64,000 bases of DNA, taken from an uncultured Bacteroidales bacterium. GTDB taxonomy: Bacteria; Bacteroidota; Bacteroidia; Bacteroidales; Paludibacteraceae. Below the pieces are notes generated by a model that saw only the letters and a list, made by a program, of their open reading frames with translations, was not told the DNA's origin and searched no databases. This document shows positions 34,601 through 42,769 of this stretch, piece by piece. The position numbers and the translations under genes are program-made. Each line of letters begins with the position of its first letter. Position 1 is the stretch's first letter. The stretch lies in the NCBI GenBank assembly GCA_900320865.1, contig ONTT01000009.1:1-64000 (forward strand). Reading direction: 5' to 3'.

Positions 34601-37600
34601 CGAAACTACTGAACTGGCAGGTGTGATAGACCGGCGTAGTGTCCGCATAGATCGGATTTACCGTGAGGTAAAGTAACCAGATACTATCGCATTCGAACGA
34701 ATCCGTCTTTTGTTTGTCTTGCAAAATGAACGTTCCCGCATCTTTGAGCGAGAAGGGAGCTACATCCGGGTGACCGTCCCATTGGAATTGCTCTATCGTA
34801 TCTTGGCAAACGCTCATCGCCACTTTCTCCAGATAACTCGGCGCACGGTACAATCTCAGATAGAAGATAGAGTCGTAACCGAGGGTAGTGAGGAAACGAT
34901 GTTCGTAGATGCTGTCTTTTTTCGGAGCAGGCAGGTCGGTGATGGTCTTCCGTAAGAAAGGAACACCATCCGGACAGTACTCCTGTCGGTTCTCTATCCA
35001 GTCGTAGGACGTCTCTGTGCCGCAGGCGAAAGCGGAGACGGTATCGCGGAAGACGCTACCGATGCGCAGGAAGAGCACCCGTGTACTATCGCACTGGACA
35101 CCATTCACGGGGTTGGTCAAGAAATGCCGCACCACGAAGGTGGTGTCCGTCGTGATGAGTGAGTCATAGTGCAGTGTGGTTTTCGTACCGCCGTAACTCA
35201 TTCCTGTAACCGGCCAATAACAGGTGTCCTCTTGCGTCTTCATCACCGTATCGACGAGGTAATAGGACGGTATGACGGTGAGGTTGATGACGTAGACGGT
35301 GTCGCACCGTGAGTCATCGTATTCGTCGAAGAAAGCCGGTTGGTCAAGCGGATAGGTCTTGAGTACGGTGCCGTTATGATCTTTCCATTCGAAGATACCG
35401 TCCTTCACGGAACAGATCGTGGTATCGGTTCGTTCGTACAACTCAGCACTCGCCAAGTAATCGAGACGGATATGATAAATCGAGTCGCATCCGTAGCGCG
35501 TGGTGAAGCGATCGTAGTAGTCATTCGTCTCCCTCAATTCGCCGCGTATGGAGTCCTGACCGAACTGGTCTTTACCCATCCACTGGTAGAATCGATGTAC
35601 CGTGTCGCCTAAAATCGGATCATAATGCAGTTTACACCACGTATCCGTATCGTTGAAATAATAGGCTTTCGGGATAATAAGTGTCAGCGCGTGAATCGAG
35701 TCGCAGCCCTTCAGACCTCCGTTACACTTCGCGCAGGTCTGAGTGAACATCGTATCGCGGAACGTGCCTATCCATGCCTGCGCTGCGGCATCCCATTTCA
35801 TGTCGCCGTTGACGGTGTCTTTGAGTCCGATGGTACGGATGTCCGTGCCGTACTGAACCGGCCACCGATAGAGCGAATCCGGCTTCTCGTTATAACACAT
35901 CGTATCCCTTTTCTCAAAGTAATAGGTCGGATGGATGTAGAGGTGCAGCTCGTAGATCGAGTCGCAGCCTTTGAAGGCAGGGAAGCCTTCTTCCTGCTGG
36001 CAGGCACATTGTTTGGTTTTGAACTTCACGAGGAGGACGGTGTCTTTTTTGATGACTTCTCCGTCAAAGGCACTCTTGCTCTTTTCGCCCCGAAAGACTT
36101 TTCCGTGATAGAGCGTATCTTGGTTATCGCACAGATGAATCGTATCCACAAAACGGAAGGTATCGCAGATAAAGACCTCAAGGGTCACCAGTGAGTCACA
36201 CCCGGCTTGGGTCTGATAGTCGCGATGGAAGGTATAGCGTTTCCCGGATTCGAGTTTGTACACCCACGGCTCGACGTATCCTTCTCCTTCGCCTTCTTTG
36301 ACAGTAACGAAACGAGTCCTTTCGGCATGGTCGCCGAGGATGCTCAGGTCGCGTTGGTTGGGCATGCTGTCATAGAAAAAACGCAGGGTGTCACCCAAGC
36401 AGACGATCCGATAGAGGGTATCGTTGAACTGGCGTGTGACGCGCACCGTGGTCTTGAGGGTGTCGATATCTTCTCCGCCGCACATGAGTTGGTCGCGATA
36501 GAGCACCGCCTGCACCTCGTATTCGAAGAACTGATGGCGGTCTTCTATATCCTCTTCGGGTAAGATAAACTGGTATTCATACTCCTGTTTATTTCCGGTG
36601 ATAGGGCCGTTGATGGGGAAACCTTTTACAATTTTTCCGTTCTCCGCACCTTTGACACCCGTCACATCATAGATAGCCCATTCGATCTTCTTAATGGGTT
36701 TCTCTGCGGGAGTCTCAACAGCCCATGAGACGGACATACTATCGCATATGATCGCCGTATCGAGGCGTTCCTTGCCTTCGATCCACTCGTTCCATTGACG
36801 CTGATACCATCCGTGGCCGTCGAGACTATCCATGTCATAACTGCCACGAGACATGATCTCGTTCGTGTTGGTTACATAGATCGAGTCGTGCGGTTGAGGC
36901 GGTTTAAAACCAAGCGTGTAGTAATAACCCTGTGCGTCCGTTAAACCGTAAACAGTTCCGATGAAGCCGTCGCCCGAACTCTCTATCAGATGATAACTGG
37001 AGGTGTTGGGCAGCGGGATATGGGCGTACGACAGGTCGTTGTTGGAATGGAACTGATAGAACGGAGCGGTGACCGATTCGCCATTGAGGGTCAGTTTACC
37101 GGTGTCGGCAGTTTTGGTGATGACATAGGCGAAGAAATGCTGAGGAGTCTTGGTTCCGCCTTGCGGGTCGAGGGGTTCGGTGAACATATTCATCGACTTG
37201 ACGCGATGGTTCCACGCCGGCATCATCGCATTGGCGGGATCGCCATAGGTGTAACAAATGTCATCGAACGCGGTGGTGGTACAAAACTCGTTGACAGCAG
37301 CGGAGGTGATGTAGCTGTAACATAAGATTGGCTTGGCCGGATCCAGACTTCGGATGGTCACTTCCTTTCGCTTGGAGTCATTGATGGCGATGGGGGGTGT
37401 GGTCTTACCGGCCTCGTTAAGGAGGACCAAGTTGGTCTCAGTCAGCCCCGTCTCGGCGTTGTAGGTGACGATCTCTACGTCCGTGTTCGCATAAGCTGCT
37501 GTGACGAGCGCGTAGTTGATGCGGGTGTTCTCTAAATTGGTCAGATAGAACTCCGTGCCCCATTGTTCGATAGGGATGGCCTGCTCCATCATGAAGTCTT

Positions 37601-38426
37601 GCGAGTAGGCTTCGCGGTTCGGGATACCGGTCTGTTGGTTACCGTTGAAGACCGCTATCGGTTTGTCGGAACAGATTGTTGTACCGCTCAGGTCCACCAT
37701 GAAATCTTCTCCTTCGTGCTCTTTGGAGGCAATGAGGTACGCTTCGCCCTTGGATAGATTCAGGGTGATGGTCGTGCCGGCGGTGGTTTTGCCGCCGTAG
37801 GTATCGAAAGTGGGTACAACTTTAACGGTCGTATTGCTCTCCGTAGCTACGATGGCCAACTGGGTGGATTTGAGGTCTTCGGGATACGTCTGCACGGTAT
37901 ATTCCTTTCCCAAGAACCGTGTCGGGATGACGAGCGAAGCGTCACGGGAAGACAAACCGGTACCTCCGACACGGCTGTAGAGGAAGCAGGAGAAGACTTT
38001 ATCTTTCGACCCTTCCGCGGCATAGACGTGCACACCTTTGTACTTCTGTACTTCGCTCTCGAAGAGGTAGATATCCTTGGCGAAACTGTTGTTGTCGATG
38101 GTATGGGTGACGGTCGCTCCGGCGTTCACGTGCACCGTGGTAATAGGTACGTTTCCGGCCGCGATGACGACATCCGTTTCTTCGCGTGCAGAGATAGCCA
38201 CCTTCATCTCGAATTTGAACTCCGGATTGTTCTTGTTAGCGGGGTCTTCGGGGTTGATCATGTTGTTGTTCATGAACGTCAACCAGAAGTCGTTTCCTTC
38301 GGTGGTTAAAGCCGCGCGGTTACCTCCTAACCAGTTCGGGTCGTTACTTATCAACGACGACGCTGCTCCTATCCATTGCGATAAAAGCAGAGCACAGACA
38401 AATACTATGTATCTGACAGATTTCAA
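31629..38426 (-). CDS. Giant secreted adhesin-like protein, 2265 aa, with CDSI repeats
   Basis: A signal peptide (to GAAS) is followed by an IgGFc-binding-like N-domain (residues about 30-540; NDFWLTFMNNN and similar). From about residue 700 to 2000 run roughly 18 repeats of 65-100 residues, each with a GCDSIYxLxLxV core and then a YY..DT.C...W segment, so each has conserved Asp/Ser and paired Cys. The C-terminal 80 residues (from VTPTYVCTA to KEGMYIVQLW) resemble a type-A sorting domain of the type IX secretion system. It is followed by a coupled beta-barrel gene and preceded 8 bp upstream by another secreted protein. A role in adhesion is inferred. Confidence 0.8.
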   Translation of the reverse strand: MKSVRYIVFVCALLLSQWIGAASSLISNDPNWLGGNRAALTTEGNDFWLTFMNNNMINPEDPANKNNPEFKFEMKVAISAREETDVVIAAGNVPITTVHVNAGATVTHTIDNNSFAKDIYLFESEVQKYKGVHVYAAEGSKDKVFSCFLYSRVGGTGLSSRDASLVIPTRFLGKEYTVQTYPEDLKSTQLAIVATESNTTVKVVPTFDTYGGKTTAGTTITLNLSKGEAYLIASKEHEGEDFMVDLSGTTICSDKPIAVFNGNQQTGIPNREAYSQDFMMEQAIPIEQWGTEFYLTNLENTRINYALVTAAYANTDVEIVTYNAETGLTETNLVLLNEAGKTTPPIAINDSKRKEVTIRSLDPAKPILCYSYITSAAVNEFCTTTAFDDICYTYGDPANAMMPAWNHRVKSMNMFTEPLDPQGGTKTPQHFFAYVITKTADTGKLTLNGESVTAPFYQFHSNNDLSYAHIPLPNTSSYHLIESSGDGFIGTVYGLTDAQGYYYTLGFKPPQPHDSIYVTNTNEIMSRGSYDMDSLDGHGWYQRQWNEWIEGKERLDTAIICDSMSVSWAVETPAEKPIKKIEWAIYDVTGVKGAENGKIVKGFPINGPITGNKQEYEYQFILPEEDIEDRHQFFEYEVQAVLYRDQLMCGGEDIDTLKTTVRVTRQFNDTLYRIVCLGDTLRFFYDSMPNQRDLSILGDHAERTRFVTVKEGEGEGYVEPWVYKLESGKRYTFHRDYQTQAGCDSLVTLEVFICDTFRFVDTIHLCDNQDTLYHGKVFRGEKSKSAFDGEVIKKDTVLLVKFKTKQCACQQEEGFPAFKGCDSIYELHLYIHPTYYFEKRDTMCYNEKPDSLYRWPVQYGTDIRTIGLKDTVNGDMKWDAAAQAWIGTFRDTMFTQTCAKCNGGLKGCDSIHALTLIIPKAYYFNDTDTWCKLHYDPILGDTVHRFYQWMGKDQFGQDSIRGELRETNDYYDRFTTRYGCDSIYHIRLDYLASAELYERTDTTICSVKDGIFEWKDHNGTVLKTYPLDQPAFFDEYDDSRCDTVYVINLTVIPSYYLVDTVMKTQEDTCYWPVTGMSYGGTKTTLHYDSLITTDTTFVVRHFLTNPVNGVQCDSTRVLFLRIGSVFRDTVSAFACGTETSYDWIENRQEYCPDGVPFLRKTITDLPAPKKDSIYEHRFLTTLGYDSIFYLRLYRAPSYLEKVAMSVCQDTIEQFQWDGHPDVAPFSLKDAGTFILQDKQKTDSFECDSIWLLYLTVNPIYADTTPVYHTCQFSSFVWEDQDPSFVAPDSILDADNNRVRSIPTYHAGDFIYALKFHTIRGCDSTRYLKLHIDSVYTVPVDTTERSMCDNEVLPFFDRFIYGVNAPNRPLDPDSVVAVPAGKSSFTFDTTYTATSELGCDSAVLHRITIYRTYLKEELDSVCQGSVYSWHDIVIQTETLKSDSIYVFYDSLYTTEHGCDSIHVLRLRIDSVYHIYNNKLLCDYDTTSWQGQYYRGEKFEGTAAEKAKYKIVVKSDTTYLDTVTWSTIHKCDSIFYLTLRVAPSYDTTVYDTVCDNENRHIFIFSDTQGNYFRDSIGYEPHIARAEKDTSTTHYPIVRHTLHHTLKTVEGCDSVVHFELTIKPTYLFENKGKGCFGDAITWRGREISSSNVYYDRLTTQDGCDSVFKLDYFIKPFISIPIHKDICDNYSFFHYDTLFRDDGSIRIVDTEVWSPGRPRPDDAVDVHFPGIDGCDSIVYKYYLTFHHAYLFNDSAKSPVCSGEAYYSDSLNHEWSGWVKEYDVDTFVQPYDTVFIDSLFTEFGCDSVYRLKAHVVPSYRHITYDTICSNETYTWHSRLYGDSILSGLNPGVYQLCDSFYTIDHCDSIYEMRLQVNTAYFEEDSLQLCADDTLRWRSHYFEHMTPGEYFIADSLTSELGCDSIYHLYLTVADTTFEINLEQICIGDTLVVGEHHYTQDGWYKDTTINEAGCRHFIYTHIEVIPPTVPTIWVENAMCQSETAFELQYTYTSARPLSYSVYFDEKGYEAGFEDIEDMPITSYSDTMVISIPIPYRDGDKTQYPKPDLYPIRLVVDNGICQHKETDCSADSYFLLSYPKWILEQRHGDVIAILNEKYNGGYTWTSYRWYEDGILMPEQNKPYLHLPDGLVPGATYHVELQREGEELLFPTCAIEAHANVIDNDFAPTMGYLSVTPTYVCTAHPYTYILSRKDGSYRVTSAEGMFVSEGVFRADVTEIEVPQKEGMYIVQLWSNDTPEEPYRAIKILVNSKCIE

Positions 38427-38433
38427 ACTAAAT

Positions 38434-39906
38434 CTATCTTATCTCTATTCCGGAGGAGGTATAGGTTTTCTCGCCGCGCAAGATAATTAATTGTCCGTCG
38501 CGCAAAATCTTAGTTGCGCCAATTGCCTCGTTCACATCGTGGATACCTTCTGGATAATACTCATCATCTGTGTAAAAAGGCATCTCTCCTGTAAAGGAGA
38601 AGTTGTAAGTATTGGTATCGTCGCATGTCAGGAATCCGCTGATCTTATAAACAGCTCCCTCTTTAGACACAGCAACCATTCCGTCCTCGTCCATCCATGT
38701 CCTATCCAAAGCACTCTCTCCGTACTGATACCATGTCGTCTCACCCAGGGAACCGTTTTCCATCTCATACGTTCCGGTCAAGTCTCCTTGGGCAGCAGGA
38801 TAGAGGTCTAACGTGATATACGGGTACTCCGGATTGGATTCTTGCATCAGATAAATGGTGTAATTAGGTTTGCCTTCATCTTCCGAGATCTCCGATTCAT
38901 AGACAGCATCTGCTTTGTCGAATTCCAGGAAGATAGTCTCACCACCGGTCGAGCCGCCATCGCAGTCCAACTCTTCGGTCGGGTTGGCATCGAAATACAC
39001 GCGAACGGCATAACAACGCACCTGCTTCGGGCATGAGATGGTCACAGAGGTTTCATTAATATCTTTGATGATAACGACAGGGTTGCCTTCGTAATCCTCT
39101 TCCAATTCTCCGGGACTGCAGAACTCAATTGTTCCGTGGTCAACTTCCGCGTTAAACTGCTTGCGTACCATTCCGGAAATAGCCAAACCTTTTATCTCTT
39201 TGGTAGCCTCAAAAGTCAAGGTATAATTGGCATTGCAGTTGAAAAAGGCAGAGGTGGTGTCTGTTCCTTTTATAATAGAACCCATGTCGCAATGAACCAG
39301 AATGTTATTGTCAATGAAAGCATATTCGGCCTTCAAAACGGTCGTATCCTTCGGGAAGATAGCCGTCGGTTCGGAATAAACGAAGTCTCCGTCCAAATCG
39401 TCTCTTGTCGGCAATGGATCAGGTTCATCAGGAATGATTACTATCGGTTCTCCGTCAATTAAGATCCGCTGAATCTGACGCTGACCCTTTCCTGTCAAGG
39501 TGAATACTACACTCGTGGCATTTCCGGTCCAACTATCCACTTTCCAATCGGTTGCATCCGTTGATGTACCTCCGGAAACAAGGTCTCCATCGCTGGCAAT
39601 CAGTCCGGTATATTCTTTGTTCGATGCACCGCTCTTCGCAAATACCATCTGAATATTGGTGAGATTCTCACCACTGACGGTAATAGTGTTCCCTAAATAC
39701 ATACGCATCTCAGGATGATTCTCACTATTGTAATAAGGATTTTGGAAAACAGGTGCGTTCTGCGTGTTGCTGCCTTGCGCCAAGCTGATGGTATAACCGT
39801 CCTTGGTCTGATTTATGTCAGCCGCAGAGGTGAAGGTAAACTCCGTTTCCGCCATCGCACTCAATGCGAAACAAACAGCAACTATTAAAGCAAAAAATTT
39901 CTTCAT
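38434..39906 (-). CDS. Secreted protein with short DGQL..LRG..Y C-terminal tail, 490 aa
   Basis: A clean signal peptide (to SAMA, residue 19) is followed by two similar beta-rich domains (the first about 20-150) and a C-terminal tail, ATKILRDGQLIILRGEKTY then a Gly-containing end. The same tail is found as an orphan stump at 10993-11067 and in related form on two other surface proteins of the window, so it is probably a sorting or anchoring signal. No enzyme motif is seen. It is the first gene of the adhesin operon; its stop is 8 bp before the giant gene. Confidence 0.75.
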   Translation of the reverse strand: MKKFFALIVAVCFALSAMAETEFTFTSAADINQTKDGYTISLAQGSNTQNAPVFQNPYYNSENHPEMRMYLGNTITVSGENLTNIQMVFAKSGASNKEYTGLIASDGDLVSGGTSTDATDWKVDSWTGNATSVVFTLTGKGQRQIQRILIDGEPIVIIPDEPDPLPTRDDLDGDFVYSEPTAIFPKDTTVLKAEYAFIDNNILVHCDMGSIIKGTDTTSAFFNCNANYTLTFEATKEIKGLAISGMVRKQFNAEVDHGTIEFCSPGELEEDYEGNPVVIIKDINETSVTISCPKQVRCYAVRVYFDANPTEELDCDGGSTGGETIFLEFDKADAVYESEISEDEGKPNYTIYLMQESNPEYPYITLDLYPAAQGDLTGTYEMENGSLGETTWYQYGESALDRTWMDEDGMVAVSKEGAVYKISGFLTCDDTNTYNFSFTGEMPFYTDDEYYPEGIHDVNEAIGATKILRDGQLIILRGEKTYTSSGIEIR

Positions 39907-39934
39907 GAATTGTAATTTATTTTGAAAAAGCGTG

Positions 39935-39966
39935 CAAAGGTACGTTTTTTTTGTGACATATGCAAG
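39935..39966 (-). promoter_or_regulatory. Promoter of the adhesin operon
   Basis: On the minus strand CTTG (39966-39963), 20 bp, TACCTTTG (39942-39935), with extended CTTGCATATGT. Confidence 0.85.
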
Positions 39967-39978
39967 CGTACGCGCGTT

Positions 39979-41304
39979 TTAGGTGCGTTTTTTTGCAATA
40001 ATTGCATATAAAAACAACAAAAGTAGATAATATATAGCAACCATTACACCATTTACACTTGCCGAGACTGTACTTCCGGGCAGCTGTTCTATCCATTCCA
40101 CCGAATGGTTCATTGCCCATGCCAACGCCCGGGTAATTTTACTAAAGAGCACTCCTGTCGTACTGCCGCCTAACGCGATGCTGATCAATCCGCAAGGCAC
40201 CAAAAACGTGGCAATAGGTAATACAATCAGGTTCGTCAGCAGAAAATACGTGCTCACTTGACCGAAATAATACATCGTGATCGGCATCGTACCTATCTGT
40301 GCTGCAATGCTCACAATAATTGTGCCAAGGAAATAACTGACTATCTTCCCTCGCCATGTCTCCCGCCATTCCAGTCGCTGAAGGGAGGGCTCTAACTGCT
40401 TGGCTAACAGCACGATAGAGAACGTAGCAGCAAAACTCAGTTGAAAACTGACGCTCCATAAATCGGTAGGGCGAACGAGCAGAATCAGTACCGCTGCTGC
40501 AGCAATGGTATTGATGGAAATGGCCTGCCGATAGCACATCCGTCCGATCTCAAAAATCGTTACCATCAGTACGGCACGCACTACCGAAGGTGTCATGCCT
40601 GTTAACCAGGCGTAACCCCACATCGCTACAATAATAACACCGCTGATCGCCCAGCGTCCGACGCGGTTCTCATGAAGCGGTTTGATTCGTCCGCCCAAAG
40701 TAAGGATCCACAGCAACAAGCCATATAGAATACCCGTGTGTAAACCACTCACGGCCAGCACATGTGCCGCACCCGAGGCCTGAAAATGATGCTTCAGCTC
40801 AGGATCCAAGTCTTCTTTGTAACCCAAAGTCAACGCACCTATGGTGGCTAACTCATCGTCTTCTACTCCGGCTGCGGCTAAACGCTGGTAGAGTCTTACT
40901 TGCAGCGGTGTGCGATGTGTCTTGGCGGGCAAAAGAAGGTAATCCTTCGCAAAAGCTCTGCCTACGGAGCGACTCCATTCGATGTGAGTGCGCGCCACAA
41001 CCGTATCGCCGTATGTAGGTAAGGCCTTCGTGCTGTCGCGCAGCAGATAGAGATACACCTTACCTTTTGGTAACACTTGCGTCTCAAAACGTTCGCATTT
41101 CGCCGTAGGCGTCGGAGCGCTCTGCACGATGAATCCAAAGACCTGTTCCTCGGTCGGGTGCGTCTCAAGTGGATAAAAACGGTTAAAAAATAATATTGCC
41201 GCCACCAAAGGCAGCAGCAATACAAGCATCGGATAGGAACGCCATTTCATAGCGAGTACGTGAAGGGTACTGATCATGTACTGGTTATGTCGTATCCCGC
41301 CCAT
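39979..41304 (-). CDS. comEC: ComEC/Rec2-family membrane protein, short form
   Basis: About 441 aa. Two N-terminal TM helices and a DUF4131-like domain are followed by the competence domain, with the signature GAAHVLAVSGLHTGILYGLLL and several TM helices. The C-terminal metallo-beta-lactamase domain is absent and the total is well short of typical ComEC (650-800 aa). Full ComEC translocates single-stranded DNA across the inner membrane; whether this version works is unclear. The first ATG is at 41304; the frame opens earlier only with a TTG. It follows rpe after a palindromic gap. Confidence 0.85.
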   Translation of the reverse strand: MGGIRHNQYMISTLHVLAMKWRSYPMLVLLLPLVAAILFFNRFYPLETHPTEEQVFGFIVQSAPTPTAKCERFETQVLPKGKVYLYLLRDSTKALPTYGDTVVARTHIEWSRSVGRAFAKDYLLLPAKTHRTPLQVRLYQRLAAAGVEDDELATIGALTLGYKEDLDPELKHHFQASGAAHVLAVSGLHTGILYGLLLWILTLGGRIKPLHENRVGRWAISGVIIVAMWGYAWLTGMTPSVVRAVLMVTIFEIGRMCYRQAISINTIAAAAVLILLVRPTDLWSVSFQLSFAATFSIVLLAKQLEPSLQRLEWRETWRGKIVSYFLGTIIVSIAAQIGTMPITMYYFGQVSTYFLLTNLIVLPIATFLVPCGLISIALGGSTTGVLFSKITRALAWAMNHSVEWIEQLPGSTVSASVNGVMVAIYYLLLLFLYAIIAKKRT

Positions 41305-41308
41305 CCTT

Positions 41309-41329
41309 ATAATATACAAAGTATATTAT
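41309..41329. repeat. Perfect hairpin at the rpe stop codon
   Basis: ATAATATAC-AAA-GTATATTAT: 9-bp arms and a 3-nt loop, including the rpe stop codon and lying just before comEC. AT-only arms without a T-run make a terminator unlikely; an mRNA processing or translational role is possible. Confidence 0.6.
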
Positions 41330-41976
41330 CCCGTGATTTTCATTTTCCGTATCACTTCTTCGGGATCTTTGGCCTCGAAAACGGCACTTCCGGCTACCAA
41401 TACATCCGCTCCGGCAGCGAACAGTTCGGCCGAATTATCGGCATTCACACCGCCGTCGATCTCAATTAGAGTCGGGAGGTTGCGTTTGACGATTTCGGCT
41501 TTGATGAAGCGAATCTTATCCATGGTCTCCGGAATGAATTTCTGACCTCCGAAACCGGCGAAGACGGACATCAGCAGAACCATATCTACCTTATCAAGAT
41601 AAGGTACAAGACGTTTTACATCGATATCCGGATTGATGGTCAGGCACGTGCGAACACCCTTTGCTTTAATCAAATCCAGTATCGGCAATGGATCGTCAAC
41701 TGCCTCTAAATGGAAACCCACCGACCATGCACCGGCGTCGCAGAAACGCTCTACGTATTTCTCGGGATGCACGATCATCAGGTGTACATCCAGCGGTTTG
41801 GTGCAGTACTTGCGCATCGGCTCCATCAGCGGAAATCCGAAGGAAATATTGGGTACAAACGTACCGTCCATCACGTCCACATGCAGCCAGTCGGCCTCGC
41901 TGCGGTTAATCATCTCTAAGTCGTCTGCCAAGTGTCCGAAATCTGCGGACAGTACAGAAGGAGCAATCAGTTTCAT
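41326..41976 (-). CDS. rpe: Ribulose-phosphate 3-epimerase
   Basis: This 216-aa TIM-barrel enzyme interconverts ribulose 5-phosphate and xylulose 5-phosphate. It shows PSVLSADFGHLADDLEMI, the metal-site HVDVMDGTFVPN and DVHLMI, and the late EIDGGVN phosphate-site segment. It sits between a response regulator gene and comEC, joined to the former by a heptamer-repeat gap. Confidence 0.96.
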   Translation of the reverse strand: MKLIAPSVLSADFGHLADDLEMINRSEADWLHVDVMDGTFVPNISFGFPLMEPMRKYCTKPLDVHLMIVHPEKYVERFCDAGAWSVGFHLEAVDDPLPILDLIKAKGVRTCLTINPDIDVKRLVPYLDKVDMVLLMSVFAGFGGQKFIPETMDKIRFIKAEIVKRNLPTLIEIDGGVNADNSAELFAAGADVLVAGSAVFEAKDPEEVIRKMKITG

Positions 41977-41986
41977 ATCGTTAATT

Positions 41987-42014
41987 TCTAAACTCTAAAC
42001 TCTAAACTTTCAAC
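41987..42014. repeat. Heptamer repeat between response regulator and rpe
   Basis: TCTAAAC three times exactly, then TTTCAAC. It fills the 25-bp gap and overlaps the regulator stop codon (42002-42004). Confidence 0.9.
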
Positions 42015-42685
42015 GGCTCGTTGTTCACAAGCTTGTAACCTTTAAATCGAGCGGCAACGATGGAGTAGTCTGCGGCCTTTACAAAAGCGCGTAGGTGGTT
42101 GATATACACGCCTAAAGAGCGGGCTGTGAAGGCGTTGTCTTCCTTCCAAAGCGCACTTAAAATCTTATGTTTGTCAACTACTTCGCCTTCTTGCCGGCAA
42201 AGCATCAGAAGCAACTCGCTTTCCCGGGCCGATAGATGCTTGCCGTCGAATACTTGATGGGTAGCATCGAAGATATGGCCGTTCAGGTCAAAGACCTTCT
42301 GTTTGCTCTCCTGAAATGCCCGAATACGACGTAAAATAGCCTCCATGCGGCAAATGAGGATATCCATCGAGAAGGGCTTGGTCTGATAGTCGTCGCAGCC
42401 CAATTGGAAAGCGCGCATCTGACTCTCGCGGTCATTGCGGCTCGTCAGCACAATGAGCGGAATATTCGGCAAGCGGTGACGAATCGTTTTAAGCAACTCA
42501 AATCCGTTCATCTCCACACCCTGCAGTTCCATCAGGATCAGGTCCCAGTGACCGGCCGAAAGGGCATCCAAACCCGCCTTCCCGTTGCCTACCGCCTGGG
42601 CTTTGTAACCGCGACTCGCCAAGTAGTCGCTCAGCACGGTCGAGAGACTGATGTCGCCGTCTATGATCAATATCCTTGTGGTCAT
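42002..42685 (-). CDS. Atypical OmpR-family response regulator (RprY-like)
   Basis: A receiver domain (residues about 1-115) and a winged-helix DNA-binding domain (about 130-225). It resembles RprY of Bacteroides, but the phospho-acceptor Asp of the LILLD strand is Glu here (LILMELQG), and the acidic pair near the N-terminus is Asp-Gly (IIDGDI). The Thr (VLTSR) and Lys (YQTKPFS) are kept. No histidine kinase gene is adjacent. It may be phosphorylation-independent. The ATG at 42685 is chosen because the longer frame crosses the promoter; the leader is only about 13 nt. Confidence 0.88.
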   Translation of the reverse strand: MTTRILIIDGDISLSTVLSDYLASRGYKAQAVGNGKAGLDALSAGHWDLILMELQGVEMNGFELLKTIRHRLPNIPLIVLTSRNDRESQMRAFQLGCDDYQTKPFSMDILICRMEAILRRIRAFQESKQKVFDLNGHIFDATHQVFDGKHLSARESELLLMLCRQEGEVVDKHKILSALWKEDNAFTARSLGVYINHLRAFVKAADYSIVAARFKGYKLVNNEPLKV

Positions 42686-42702
42686 AAATCCAAAAATCGC
42701 TG

Positions 42703-42750
42703 CAAAGATACAAAAAAATTTGCATATATGCAAAAAAAATACTAATTTTG
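42703..42750. promoter_or_regulatory. Divergent promoters sharing one palindromic -33 element
   Basis: The perfect 16-bp palindrome TTTGCATATATGCAAA (42719-42734) supplies TTTG for both directions. Plus: TTTG, 20 bp, TAATTTTG (42743-42750), driving ansA. Minus: TTTG, 20 bp, TATCTTTG (42710-42703), driving the response regulator. Confidence 0.85.
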
Positions 42751-42769
42751 CAGCGCTAAATAGGAAATT

